Assembly: GCF_020921035.1 (NCBI RefSeq)
Contig: NC_063151.1
Span: forward strand, 33,300,934-33,364,933
Source: Rhodamnia argentea
Lineage: Eukaryota; Streptophyta; Magnoliopsida; Myrtales; Myrtaceae
Length of the DNA: 64,000 bases
Direction of reading: 5' to 3'
The translations under genes and the position numbers were made by a program. Within the stretch, counting starts at the first letter, position 1; the number at the start of each line of letters is the position of its first letter. This document shows, piece by piece, positions 34,309 through 48,700 of this stretch. The notes below the pieces were generated by a model. It was given only the letters and a program-made list of their open reading frames with translations. It did no database searches and was not told the origin of the DNA.

Positions 34309-37046
34309 CTTGTGTAATGTTGTCCTCGATTTTTATTTTATTTTTATTTTTTCAGTGTGGTTCATGAATTTTGGTCCAATGTACAATGTTATTCCCGAAC
34401 CGTTAATTTTGTATAATATCATCCTTGAACTTTTAAACTTTCTTATAATATGAAAATTACATTGAATATTTATTAACAGTTCATGAACCATACCGAACAA
34501 GTTAGAACCCTAAAAATAGCATTGCACATTAAGTTAAAGTTCGAGATCACGTTTTCACAAATTCAAAATTCTCGGACAATATCACACGTTGAACTAGAGT
34601 TTAAGAATCATTCGTGCTACCATCCTCCTCCTCTTCTTCTTTGTTTTTTTTTTTTTTTCCGCGTGAATTTTCTCGCTTCTCGAAGCAAGAATCGAGCTGA
34701 TCGCACTGACTTTAGTAATTATGACAGTCCGCACTTTTATTTGGATCCCAAGATCCGGTAACGCACGAAGAAAGTTGCAAAAAGATGGATCATGATCATT
34801 TAACCCGCGAGCTAGAATGACACTGGCACTGACACTGACACTGACACTGAGCCATCGGCCTATATATAAATACTATGATTAATCATTAAAGAAGGCAATT
34901 ACAGCTAAAAAAACAAAAACAAAAAAGAATAAAAAATTATCCAAAAAGCATACTATAGCTGTGGAAAATTTTGATGGCGTCCAAGTTGGACTACCCACAA
35001 TTCTTGACCTCGTGATATCGGCTGGCCCCTTGTGCTTATCCAAAAGTATAATTACAACCGACAAACCAAGAAGCTTCTAAACGAATATATTTTTTACGGC
35101 CCGTTTGATTTTAAAAAGTTTTTTTTTTCCAAAATTTATTTTGATGGTAAACAAATTATTGTTCTTTTCCATATCCTTGAAATCGGACTTGGGAAGCAAA
35201 AAGGGCATCTCTAGACCGAAAATAGTGAGCGTATACTTATACTTTACCGAAATCGCAACATTATCAAAGTATCGGATTATTTGAAGAGTTCCTTTTTTTC
35301 CACAGTGACCTTAAATTCTCATAATTTTTCAATGTCGAGTAGAAATGAGCAAAAACAGTGGGGAATAAAATAGAGAAAGCAAGTAGATTAATGGATAGTC
35401 GACTAAGGTCTGAATTTGACAGCTTTATTGTGTGGGAAAATTTTACCAACACTAGATATTATATTGGTAGGGTTTCGTCATTTGGATTCAGAATGTACAT
35501 GTCAATTCCGCACTGCTTTGCTATATGAGATTACGTGGTAGCTCTTTTGATATAGACGTTCATACGGTTAGACGTTCTCTTGAGATCAAGTCAAGCCGGG
35601 TCAACAGAACATGAAATTGCTGCAACTTATTGTTGCCAAGGTTGGTCCTTCTGGCCCTTCCTTGAGAAATGGAACTGTCAAGTAATCCACAGCAGAACAC
35701 GAAATCACAGCGGTGCCTTGACTCACTACTACTATTACACACTCCCGAAATCCGGGAACCCGATTCGACTCAGCCTTGGCAGCGTGATGTAGTTAACGAG
35801 AGAGACAGAGATTATACACCTTTCGGGCGACAAACAGACAGATTAATCCTCTCCAAGTTCATTGGAGGACTTACTACGACCATCCATCCCACGTTGCACG
35901 CTCAGTTGAGTTTATGCCGTCGAATCACATAAAAACTAATTCAGGGACGGCAAAGAGAGAACAACATTTCATCAGCAGTATAAACAGAAGGAATCTCTGA
36001 GACAAAGTGAAGGTCACTTTGAGGGGTTAACTCTAGGTGGATCCTTCATCATCTTCGTGTCCAACAAAAAGTTACCTCATACTTTAACCAGTACAACTAA
36101 GAATTCTACATTTCCTTTCCTCTTCTTTAGAGTCCATAATAACTTCGACCTGTCTCCTGTTAATATGGGTATCGATGGGGGACGCATTTTCAGTTCCCCA
36201 TCCCCAATAACAACGGAACGTTTAAAACTTGCCCATGTTAACAGTACCTCCAAAAAAGGAAGTGGGATCCTCTTCTACTGTCGGAAACCACTTTAGACCA
36301 GTTTGAAGCATCACAAAAGCATAAAGGAAAGAACAAAGCGGGCAACCATAAGATTAATAGAATCTGGCCGAAGAAAGCGCAGATTGACCAAATGCTCTGG
36401 GCATAGACGTTGATAGTCATCTCGATAAATTCCCGCAAGTGAAACCAAAGGAGCGCTCAGCACTCAGCTCCGCTTCAGGTTTTGGGCAAGAAGTCCAAGA
36501 CTAAAACTGGACAAGGGTTTCCTTACCTAACTGCGATCCTTGGTCTCGAGAGTTTTAATGTCTTAAGAGAAGGGCAATTAGCTAACATGAAGTGAGGTAA
36601 CAAAATGCATGAATCACGGTTCTATTTGACATACCACCCAAAAGTTGCTGTACACTTTTTAGTCTTTTCAATTCGACAAGTTTTTTCATGCATCCCCTTT
36701 ATATATATGCAGAGGCCCTGCACATTTCATTCAGCACAACTCTTAGAATCAAGCATGTACAAGAAAAAATTGGAACAGCTATCCTCTCTTCCCCAAAACA
36801 CATGAGCAGACAACAAAAATAAACAGATATTACTCAGGAAATGTATGTACCGATATATCAATAGCATGGCCAAATCAAAAAACTTATTCAAGGCCTTCCA
36901 ACCGAGGAGACTTTAAAAGCTTAAACCAACAAAAAGACACAATATTCAGTAGGGAAACAACTAAAACCATACCAGCAGGCAAAGGCCTACTATCTTGGGC
37001 ACTGGGCAAAGAAGTCATTATTGCAGTGACAAGGCCTTACCAAGTC
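34309..37046. other. Gene-poor spacer
   Basis: 34320-34610 carries a dispersed repeat ('ttggtccaatgtacaatgtt', 'cccgaaccgttaatttt') related to that near 24480. The remainder shows no gene; the last part is the 3' flank of the minus-strand gene ending at 37047. Confidence 0.35.
34819..34852 (+). repeat. Hexamer minisatellite (TGACAC)n
   Basis: About five copies of the hexamer TGACAC, one carrying a C-to-G-type variant (TGGCAC). It is short and isolated. Confidence 0.8.
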
Positions 37047-38913
37047 TTAACCGGAAGAAGCCTTTTTCTGCTGAAAAATGACAGCATAGACGGGCACAGC
37101 GGCCCCAATGCTGAAGGCAGTAAAAACAGCAAGAGACATCTTCAGCGCTTGATGACTCATCCTGTCCAAGTTGTACATATGCTTGGCATGAAGGTAGTAA
37201 GGCTCGTCATGGCCATGTGCATGCCCACCTCCCATCCTTTTCACCCCAGTTGAGTGGATTTCTCTGCTGACTGTCAAAAAAGGAAATGCACCAATCACAA
37301 GGGCTAAAAATTGCAAGTTGGTCTTGATGATGCATCCAATCATTTATACTATCTGTCGTATTCTAAACACTGAGGAAATGAGATTTCTTTTCAAGTTAAA
37401 ATATAAAGCAAGGACATAGTTAGATCGACCAAGTACACTACCCACCATGTTAATAAAGACAGCCAAATGAGATTTGTTTTAAAGTTAATGATCATTCAAG
37501 AAACTATCTTGAAACTCTGAGGCCAAAGCTCAGCTAAATGATTGCTCTGACCAACAATGGAATCATGAGTGAAAGCGGCAGTGGTCATGATTCCCCACTG
37601 GCTCACCAATCCAACCCTCTCTTGCTCCCCACCCGACACATTGCAATAGGCAAGCTCCTCGACCCGCTAAAATAAGAAACACCAGGCATGTGCAACTGAG
37701 ATTAAACCAGCTGAAAACAAAATGGAAAAGCTCTATGCATTTTTCCACATGCAAAGAAACTTCTGAATACAGTCCCATGACATCTAGTAGCAGTTAGTAG
37801 GATCAAAATGTATTCCTATGCATACATATAAGGCACTGAGCAGCCGTCAACCCTGATGAGCTTGTGATTAAACAGAACTAGGATAGAAGAAATTGAGCAT
37901 GATTCCGCATGTCACGGGTACATGCAAGCACAACCAAAAATAAGAGTAAAGTAAAAGTACTGATTTTGCAAAGTATTGTGCACTCAGGGCAAGTAAGGGC
38001 ACACAAAATGTACTGAAAAGGAGTAGCATCCCGGCAATTGAATGAACATGTCAAACAATTTACACTTGATTAGATGAGGGGGTAAGAGACCAAAGTTTGC
38101 CAGAATGTACGCATTTGTCCATCAAATAAATACACATGAACTAAAGGAAGACGTCAAATGCGTACACATAATAGAACTCCCTGCAATCTACACCCCCACT
38201 GTTAAATAAGTCAAAAACCAAAATTTGCCAAAATGTCTCTGCTCATCATCAGCAGTATGCGAACTTAGCAAAAGTAAGTAAGTTTTCAGGATCATCAATG
38301 TCATAGCTTTCGCTTTACCTAATCCAAATGTCAACAATCAATCAGAGTAAGTCCACATCCTATGCACGCTAAAGCTCAATTCCACTCTATAAAAAGTTTC
38401 CCAGGATACATCATTCCTCTTTAAAAGGCTCTAAAATCTAGGGGCGTGAGGTTTCAAAGACGCCACCATACCATCAATAATCTAAAAATAAAACTGCAAA
38501 TATCCAAAACCCTAAGTGATGATAATCCAAACTCCATATTATAGCATATCCTTACAATCTTTGAGTACGATTAAGCTCTCTTTCCTATCACAGCACAACG
38601 TTACCGCCAAAGTGAAACCATGGGAGGCCAATCGTACAGAGAGACGGACTATTTTAACAAAGATCTTCATCTCTTCCTCGTTCGAATCTCAGAACCGGTC
38701 AAAATCACTAAATCCAAGAACTTGACCATAAAAATCCTTTCACCCGATCCATTTTCAAGTGAAAAAGCACGAAAACAGGACGACAGGAAGCTTGGAGAGA
38801 GCGATTCGGAGGGTCACTGGCGAACCTGATCTCGGAAGAAGCGAGGCTGATGAAGAAGAAGAAGAAGAAGCTAGAAGCTTCGATGCAGATCTCAAGCTAT
38901 TACTCAACGCCAT
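37047..38913 (-). CDS. Small mitochondrial-type membrane protein (At1g72020-like)
   Basis: Two exons: 38913-38826 (29 codons plus one base) and 37270-37047; the intron of about 1.55 kb has GT..AG borders and the join gives Val. The 103-aa product starts MALSNSLRSASKLLASS, a Ser/Leu/Arg-rich stretch without acids that looks like a mitochondrial presequence. Then comes REIHSTGVKRMGGGHAHGHD (about residues 32-51), a His/Gly-rich patch, and DEPYYLHAKHMYNLDRMSHQ. One membrane span follows at about 74-96 (LAVFTAFSIGAAVPVYAVIF) and a basic tail QQKKASSG. The wording and position match the conserved plant protein At1g72020, labelled in databases as 'TonB-dependent heme receptor A', a name the sequence does not support. 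A small subunit of a respiratory complex is a plausible alternative. Reaction unknown. It is divergent from FANCM. Confidence 0.85.
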
Positions 38914-39724
38914 AATGACTCTTGCAAACGATCAATCACCACCAGTCTCAGACAGGTCTCTGTCCTCTTCGCTTCTTCTCGCTCTCTCTCTCCCTATGTT
39001 CTGCGACGGCTTTTGCAGAGAATTGAGGCGAAAATGCGATACATTTCCGGTTGATCTGCGGATCCGGAAAGCCCGTGATAGATGGGTCGGGCTCGCAGGC
39101 TACTTCATGGGCTTAAATTGCGTTTTATGGTCTAGATTTCTGCCTAAAATATATAAGTCAGATATGTTCGTATCTTATTCGGTTTATTATTTGGTATTTA
39201 AGATGTATGGATATAAGTGAACCTGAAAATGTACAAATGAAGACCATAGGAACCGCCCAATTTATTGTTTAGTTCTTCAAAAGCGAACACAGTTTTCTAA
39301 GCGTCATCGATGTGAAGATCGGAGAGAGTGAGAGGCTGAACAAAGAAGTAATTGAATTTCAATTAGAAAAGAGGACGATTGTTTAACGATGAGAATCAAG
39401 TTAATTGGTGCAATCTTGCCATCCAACTGGTGAGCAGGAGTTTTGCTGTTGTCTTTATGATCTGCTTTTTGTAATTAGGAGATAAAAGATGCTTAAGCTT
39501 GAAGAAGCTGTACATCTTTGTATGAAAATGGCTCACGAGGGATAATAATATGGGCCAGGCTATGACTTCGAGCAGCCCATGTCCCATCTCGTCTTTCTCC
39601 TTCCCTCTGAATTCAATCGTCTTTTCAAGTTTTTGCCGCCACACACGCACTCACTTCCTTCCTCTCTCTCTCTCTCTCTCTCTCTCTCCCCGTGCCTTCT
39701 GGGTCTGACTGACGGTCCATTGTC
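38914..39724. promoter_or_regulatory. Shared promoter interval between divergent genes
   Basis: These 811 bases separate the ATG of the minus-strand membrane-protein gene (38913) from the ATG of FANCM (39725). Both leaders and both promoters must lie here or overlap it. A CT tract at 39662-39688 sits in the probable FANCM leader. No TATA box is evident, which fits housekeeping-type bidirectional promoters. Confidence 0.5.
39662..39688 (+). repeat. (CT)n microsatellite in the FANCM leader
   Basis: About 13 CT dinucleotides, ending 36 bases before the FANCM ATG. Confidence 0.85.
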
Positions 39725-42700
39725 ATGACTTCAAACGCTCCTCATGTAATCGTCGACGACGAGGAAGACGACGTGCGTCCCTTCTTTTTCTTCTCCTCTC
39801 TTTGATGTTCTGAACTCTTTAACTGCAATGTTGCATTCGTTCTCCTTGTTCAGCATCCAACTGATTGACCTTCGTCTCTCTCTCTCTCTAGGATTTCGAC
39901 TGGGATGCGGCTGTCAGAGAAATCGACGCGGCTTGCGAGAGCTCAAGATCGTCCGCTTCTTCGGACCCATTTAAAACCCCCCACGTCGCGTTCCCCGCTT
40001 TGGATAATGCGGAGGTTCCTCGCTTGTTTAGCAAGAAAAGCAATGGGGTTTCTCGACAATCGACGCTCGATAACTTCATAGGGAGATCCTTGACGAGAAC
40101 CGACCCGGACAATTTGGCGATTCGGGTTGGGGAGCAAATCCGGGTCGACTGTAATGATGCAGCGAGCTGCGTCGAAATTGATCCCGAGGCAGCCAAAACT
40201 TGGATATACCCAGGTTTCGATTGGGTTAAATCAAAGACTTCTTTGTTCTGTCCGTTTGGTTTCCTTGGTGTCGGGGCAGGGTTATTGATCATCAACATTA
40301 TGTTGTTTCTTGAAACAACATCTTCCATTTTATTTTTATATCATTCTTTATGGTTGGAGCTCGCTACTCGGCAACTGTCTTGGCGCTGCCTTCCCGGGCA
40401 CATTTCCTTAGTATTTGCCGGGCATTATTTGTTGTTAGTTTATTTTTTGTCGGAATATTTGTTGTTAGTTGAAGTAATGTAAAATATCAAGACTTGCTGG
40501 ATGAGTGATGTGGTAGAATGTTGAATTGATAGGGTGTGCTTTTGCCGATAAGTTTAAAATGGAAATTCTCTTTTTGCCTTTTATTTTTTCTTCAATGTGT
40601 TTGTTGTTGTTCCTGTGTTAGACAGCAGTTTAAGTGTACGAATTGCGCTGTTTTTTGAATCCAACTATAGTCTGTGAATTTGACTCTTTGCTTCCTTGAA
40701 GGCATAAAGTCCTTTGGTGTGGAACTTGGCTTCGATTTATGCGGGTCATAATTTGTCAGAAGCAAAGTTATCAAATTCAGGTTTTGTTTGTAGCCCTGAA
40801 ATCCAAACTATTTTTTTTCTTTGGTTGCAGTGAATGTGCCACTTCGCGATTATCAGTTTTCTATAGCAAAGACTGCACTTTTTTCGAATACTTTGGTCGC
40901 ATTGCCGACTGGACTTGGGAAGACACTTATTGCTGCAGTCGTGATGTTTAACTATTTCAGATGGTTCCCCGAAGGTAATACGATCGTATTACTGTTCTTC
41001 AACACCACTGTCTGGTTATTGATCCATATATTTTGCAAGTTTTAAGTTCATGTGCTCATGAAGAGGATGAGGGTGGGGGCAAGAAGGTTTTAGGTTCACC
41101 ATGCCTTTCCTGGGGCAAATGACTGATTAGCAACCACTTTCAAGAAGTAAACATTTTTAGTTTCTGCTCGGAAAATTTTCATGCTTGGTCATATTGCTCG
41201 ATAACATTGTCTGCCAGAATTACATTTTAATTTGTCCCTCACATTAAACCAGTCTAATTGGTTGAACTGGCTGGTCAGGTTTTAAAACATTGCTTCCACG
41301 TTACCAGCTGTATATGGGCATCATTAACCATTTCTTGCAATTCTTTTTTCCATGGTAGGGAAAATAGTCTTCACTGCTCCCTCTCGTCCACTTGTGATAC
41401 AACAAATAGAAGCATGCCATAATATTGTCGGAATACCACAGGTTAGGTTCTGCGTTTACTCTCTGTAAGACTCACTGTTACTGACTTGTCAAAGTCCTAT
41501 TCATATGAAAAATATTGCAGGAATGGACGATCGACATGACTGGCCAGATGAGCCCTGATAAAAGAGTTCACTTTTGGAAGAGTAAACGAGTATTTTTTGT
41601 TACTCCTCAAGTGCTAGAGAAAGATATTCAATCTGGTGTGTCTCTAGAAGCTGCTATCACATACCATGTTTGGGATTAATGCTGATGAGGGAGATATTTA
41701 TAGTTTGTCAAGCTGACTCAATGACCTATCAGGATTCTATGTATTTGAGTCCTTAGTAGAATTGGGTAAATTTTGCACGAATTTTCAAAGTGAGATCATA
41801 TCTAGCTAAGTATCATTCTAGGTTGAAACTTTGGATCCCATTCGTTCCCCTTGCTTTCATCTCTCAGTGTCGGTGTTATGTTTTTCATGATTTGAGGAAT
41901 GTACATTGTAGTACTTAAAAATAAGTTTGTGAAAGAAATGGTAATATAGATGCAAAATTCTTAAGACGTCCACCTTAAGCCACATAAGTTGAAGCCAATA
42001 AGGAATCCATCCTGTCTCGAAGCTCTTACGTCGAGTGGAAGTGGAACAGGGTTATTGTTTGAAATTGGTTTTGAAATGAGTCTTTGTTAAAGCTACTTTT
42101 CGAGTCTGCCAAATGAGAATTAATGGATCTCTAACATTGAAGTGTACCCTCTTAAGTTAGACAAAATAAGTAAGTTCTGTTACAGGTTTAGATTACTCAT
42201 ACTTTTGAATGAATGAAGTAGAAGGAATCAATGGTTGGTTGAAGTAAAGCCCGAGATTATAAGTTGATCCTTATAAGCTGGAGGGAATAAATTAATAGCA
42301 GGTATATTGTATGCTTGTACAAGCTTTGCAATTTAGCCATCTCATTCACTTTCTATTTTACATTTGAAGTGGCAAAGTCCATAAATACCATTTTAATGGA
42401 TGTTTGATCTTGGAATTTAAACTGTGGAAGGCAATTCAGAGGACATGTATAATTACCTAGATAATCTTCTCTCTCTCTCTCTCTCTGTGTTTATCATTTG
42501 CATGTAATAGCTTCACTTTTGGTAAGATAATATTTATATTGCTTTTTGGAGTTATGGTGTTGGAGTTTCTGTTTGTTGGCATGACCATCTAGCATTTCAC
42601 ATATGATAGTTGTCTGCACTAAACTTAAGTACTCTTGAAGTGCACGAAGCATATGCCATTTCAATGCCTAGCGTGAAAATGATTGTTCCTTGTGCATTTT

Positions 42701-45700
42701 AGTTGAGCCTACATAAACTTTTGGGAACTTTTGTGGCTGCACATGTTAGTAGCATAATATTTTGATTATTAGTTCTTATGTTGTTAGGAAAATCATTCGT
42801 AGGTTGCTAGATTTGGCTCTTCAGTTTCTGTTGTTGAAATTTATCTTGCTAATAAGTTTGAGTTTTTGCAGGCACATGTTTGGTGAAGTATCTGGTCTGC
42901 CTGGTGATTGACGAGGCCCATCGGGCCTCAGGAAACTATTCGTATTGTGTTGTCGTTAGAGAGGTTAGTCTTCCTTTCTTCTAATTCTTGGTGAAATTTT
43001 TGGTATTATCTTTTCCAGGAGATAGAGTACATGTATTTTGTTCAAGAGTGCATTTAGGTTCATCTTTTGTGAAAGGATAGAAGGCTTATATTCGAAATTT
43101 CCAGTTGATAGCCCGACCTGTGCAGCTGAGGATATTAGCTTTAACAGCGACACCAGGATGTAAGTATTGTGACTACTGTTTACATATGTTTTAGAATGTA
43201 ACAATAGGTTACTCATATTCTTACATAAGGCAATTGTCAGCAAAGCACCAGACCATTCAGCATGTAATTGACAATTTGATCATATCAACCCTTGAATATC
43301 GCAACGAAAGCGACCCTGATGTCAGCCCATATGTTCATGACAGAAAACTAGAGTTGATTGAGGTATATAATTTACTGTCTGTCATTTTGTTTATTCTTGA
43401 ACATATATGTGCTGACTTATACTTTCTTTAATGCCACCAGGTAGCTATGGGCAAAGAAGCTATCGAGATAAATGATTTGCTTTTGAAGGTCATCCGCATC
43501 TATGCAGCTCGTCTTAATGCAATGGGCATACTGCTGAATCGGGATTATCAAGCTGTATGATTCGATCTACTTTACATGTCCATAGTCCATAGACACCTTA
43601 TGAGCTAACACAAATTCAAATTTCGTATATTGCTCCATTTTTGTGTTTCCAATGTTTGACTTTGTAATCTGACCAAAAAAAATGTTTCCCTTTATACCCG
43701 TTGAACTTTATTGGGGGCACAGATTGTCAACATGCTGGCACACTATCAAAATCCCATGACGAAAATCCCGGAAGTTTGTGATGTCCCCTACCTTTTGTGA
43801 TGCTCAACTGCCCTTTCTACTTTTAAAAATGGATAAATTACGAGATCTTTGTCACAGAGTGCAGTGGATATATGATTGATAACATAACTAAGATCTGTAT
43901 AACAATGTTGTCCGAGATCTAAACTTTTTGTTTTTGTTTTAAGATATTTGCTATGCAGAACACTACGTAGTAGGATTTTAGTTTCATGTTTTTCTTGCTG
44001 TATTTTTATTCTATATCTTATTTGATTTAATTACTAAGATGGATTTTACACGATCATTATTCTCTAGAATTTGTTTGGAGAAGATATGAAACATACCTTA
44101 TTGAGGGAGAGATGGCCTAAGGCATCTTGTAAACTCCTTTATGCTACTCTTAGATTGCCCATAAGTTATAGATTGTTGGAGTATTATCCCACATCGCTTG
44201 ACAACGGGTCCCGAATGCTCTTTACATTCATGTGGTCTCCCTCCACCTCAGCTTAAGCTTTTGGGTTGGAATTTCTAATATGGTATTAGAGCCGATATTA
44301 TGCCTTTGCGAATGTGCGTGGTCAAAACTCCACGTGAATGTGCATAGTCAAAATTCCATATGCCACTCGTAATCCGGCTTGTATGTGAGAGGAGGTGTTG
44401 AAGTATTATTTTACATCGCTTGACACGGGTTCTAAATGCTCTTTATATTCATGTGGTCTCCCTCCACCTATCGGCTTAAGCTTTTGAGTTGGACTTTCTA
44501 ACATAGAAATGTAACTTAAAACTTCCGTTCTGTGGAATGGCGATAACTAGTGGGGCGTTTGTGTAAGTGAAAAAGTATGTTTGACCTTGCATCATCCTTA
44601 GTGCTTGTTATGGAGATATTGAACGGCTGAACATGATGAATGAGTATTGTCTTGTGAATGATGATAGCTATTATGCTGGAAACAGAGGCTTCCTGACCAT
44701 TATCATTTTGGATTTGAATGGTGCCCCTTCTGCTCTCGGATAAGATATTATTGATTAGGTTCTGATTGCTTGCTTTAAGAAGTTGCGCATGATAGACAAG
44801 TTTTTCAGGAAAGTATGCCTCGGTAAGTGCTTAAAAAATGTACATTTCCTTAAAAAATTTCATCGCAATTTTTTTCCCCTTCTGTGTGGGTTACATTTGA
44901 TTTTCTCCTGTGTGTTGCCCGGCTTAACTTTTGCTTTTCCTTAGTTACTGTCATTCTTCATTATTCCCCGAATGCACATGACAATAATCTTTTAAACTTT
45001 CGCAGTTGAGTCCATCAGACTTGCTTACTTCAAGGGATAAATTTCGTCAAGCACCTCCGCCTGAACTTTCGCAAGTGAAATATGGAGAGGTTGAAAGGTT
45101 TTTTGGAGCCCTTATCACTCTTTATCACATTCGCAAATTGCTCTCAAGCCATGGCATAAGGCCAGCCTACGAGATGCTTGAAGAAAAGTTGCACCAGGGG
45201 TATGGCAAGGTTCATGTGTGTGATTTATTTATGTGTTGCGAAAAAGATGAAAATTCTTTGCTCTTGGAGGCATGCTGCCTTAGTTTGTTATTCTCTAGAG
45301 ACGTAGAGCTTTTTGGATGTAGATGACAGTTACATATACCTGCAATGCCCTGAGTGTTCAAAAGTATTTTTAAGAATGGTACGAGATTGTACACCCTTCT
45401 CTCCCACATTTAGCCAATTATAGAATAGGATTCTAAAAAATGTGGCTCTTGAGTGGATATGACCCCTTAGTTAAATTTGTTTTTTGTTCTCTACTTGACA
45501 CCCCATAAAAACCCTCCTATGCCCCACCAGTGGTCAAAAACCACTTATTGCTTCCCGAGTTTTGAACACGTGTGGTCACCCGTTGTATGGCAAGTTTGGT
45601 TTCACTGCACCAAACTTCTATTGGTTGACAACCACTTATGCCCCACAAGTGGTAGAAAACCACTTGTTGCTTACCGAGTTTTGAACACAGGTGGTGACCT

Positions 45701-48700
45701 GTGGTATGATAAGCTTGGTGCAGTGGCACCAGGCTTTTATTGGTCATGAAATTTTCTTTTCTCTTATTAACCTTACCTGCATTTTCTATGTACATGACAA
45801 ATTAAGGAAGAATAAACATAGCAGCCTTCATATGAGGATGGGTTTGCAGGTGGTGAAATCATAGTGAGACCCTCTGATTTGCTTCTGCAGTAAACATTTT
45901 GTCCACTTTAATTGATCATCTGAGAGGAATATCTATTCGAGATAACAGTATATATCTCCTTGTATCTTGCTTTTATTCGCTTACACGGGTTATGATCCTT
46001 TTTTCACTTACTCTAATGACAGAATTGTACAAGTTTTAAGCAAATTACAACCATCATCTCACAGTTGCCATTTTTACCATGGTATAGTGTCAAATGTTGA
46101 GATAAAATAGAACATATTTCTGAACTCTATTTAAATTCTGCAGGTCTTTTGCGAGCTTGATGAGTAGAAATGAAGATATTAATAAAGCGAAACTCTTAAT
46201 GCAGCAAAGCTTATCTCATGGCGCACCTAATCCAAAGATATCAAAAATGTTAGAAGTGTTGATTGACCACTTCAGTACGTGAACACGGTATTCTTTAAAT
46301 TTGCAAGTACTTGAATTATACCACCTATATACTTTTGCCTTTTGCCAGTGATGTGCTAGATTATGTTATTGGTTGATCCTTTTTGATGTTTAGTTTTCAG
46401 TTTTTGAATCTGTATAGAGTGAATGTTGATAAACTACAGATTTGCGATAGTCATGCAATCGGAAAGTTTTAGAGAATTAAATATTACTATTGGGGTTTTT
46501 CCTTTTCTTTGCTCCTTCTTGTAACTGCTGTTTGTTACTCTTAAGTTGTCTTTATTGCTATTTACATCTCCAATTTTTCAATTACAATTTAGACCAAATC
46601 TCCTAATTATATTACTCTTAAGTTACCATTGGTTATGCACTCTGAAATTTCATTTAGATGTGTAGTGCCGCCGTCTCATCATACCATGAAATAGGGCATT
46701 GGCAGGAACATATGCCAAGAAGAAATCATACAAAGTTTAACAGGATTGTTCGCTAATATCAATTTGAGTTCCGATTGTCTTTGCTGATACCACAAGCGAC
46801 ACGGAGAAAATAATCTATGCAAATTAGTGAATGGAAACTAGAAGCATTTCTAATTAGCAGCTAGTTGTCTAGCTTCTACCATCATCTATAATTCACTATA
46901 AAATGTTAATTATTAATTAATCGGTTGATGATAGAAGAGGTATTATTTGACAAATGTGATGATCAAACTACATAACAGTTACAGAGACCGATGCTATTGC
47001 TGTAGCTTATCTGCAAAGGTCTTTGAGCAGATGGCACAGGCATCTTGTTAGCTTACAACAGACCTTATAACCTAGGAAATGTTCTTTTGCGATATCTTTC
47101 ATGTATCCAATTATGGATCTTACAGTCTGGGATTCAATATGATGCCTATTGTTGTCTGCAGAAAAAAATGATCCTCAACAGTCAAGGGTTATCATTTTCT
47201 CAAACTTTAGGGGAAGTGTCAGGTAAAATGTCTATGGGCGTCTTGTTGCTTGTTGCAGTATCTCTTGAAATTACTTCATCTCATTTTTTAAGGGGACTTC
47301 TTTTGCTGTATCTCTTAATTATACTTGATTCAGGGACATTATGGATGCATTGTCAAACATTGGGGATATAGTCAAAGCAGCACAATTTGTTGGTCAAAGT
47401 TCAGGTTTATTTTTCCCTAAGAATATGTTACTTTGCCACCATGAGATTTCTAGGAATTATGTCTTATCCATGTCTTTTTGCTTAGCACTCACTTTGTCAT
47501 TTTTAAATTATGAGGTAACTTTTCTAAGAAGTAGCTGTCGGATGAACACGAGTATTAAGATTTACGATCGAGTTCTCTGCATAATACATTGAGAAATCGC
47601 TTAACAAGGGAAATAACGATGAATGGATATGGATGTGTTGCAATGCAAATGCAAAAAGCGTAGCTTGTCGAGGTAGAGATATCAAGCAGTCAGTCAGCAA
47701 CATTTCTGGATATATGCTACTAGCACTGCTGCAAGAAAGCCATCACTTTTTGCCGATTTCAAATCATCACGGCCAACTTTGAGTACTATTGCATGCGCTC
47801 TCTGAAGTGTTCTTCCGTCGAAGATACGTGGGTTCTCCATCGAAAAAGCTTTGAGGCACTCCAATTACTTGATGGATAATTAGAGTCATCTGGAGAATAA
47901 CCTGGACTGAAAAGATGGCCTCTCCCTCCTTTCTATCTATTGACTGCTTGATAAGGCCATTTTCTCTTTACATTATTTGAGAAGTAGGATTTATAATTGG
48001 GTAGTGACGATTTGCTCGTTAGGAGCTATATATGTGTACTGCAGTAACAATCTGGGTTACAGGTTTCATAACTGTCACAAAATCAAAAGAATTCATTTAT
48101 GATATGATTAAAGGGGAGGAAAGGATCAAATATTCTTTTTGAAATGCAATTGTTGGAAATTTGTGGTTTTCATTTGAATTTCCAGTCCTGGCAAGTAGCA
48201 AATTTAGATTTTGATTTAGTATCTTGATAATACTCAATCATGAACATGGGAAGAAATGAAAGAAGGCAAACTTTTGTCATTGATTTTCACCGTTGAACAG
48301 CATGGAATTTGGACTTGTTGACTTCTAATTACTGTGACTTCTAATTACTGCATTCATGCTTGGTTTCTGTTTCGGGATTTCCTCTCCATTAGTGTGGTAA
48401 TTATAAGCTGACAGTTCAAATCTTAGAGATGGGAAATCTTATGATGGATGGAATTTTCTCACGTCTACCCTTTTTTCCATGGAAGATTGCTTTTCTAATT
48501 TTAATGTGCATTAGTCTGATATATGAATTGTGGGCAATGTCAAACAATTTGTTGATCGGCATTCTTTTACAGGAAAATCACTAAAGGGACAGTCACAAAA
48601 GGTTCAGCAGGCTGTTCTGGAGGTAATGAGGTGATCATATGCTGCTTCTCATGACCCTTGAGTTATTCTGACTTTGCTTCCCTGCAGAAATTTCGAGCTG

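Noticed and set aside
45182..45212. FANCM exon 10 donor at AAG|gttcat (45209)
   Set aside because: It would put exon 11 out of frame; the donor GG|gtatgg at 45200 gives HQG-SFA in frame, as in the family.
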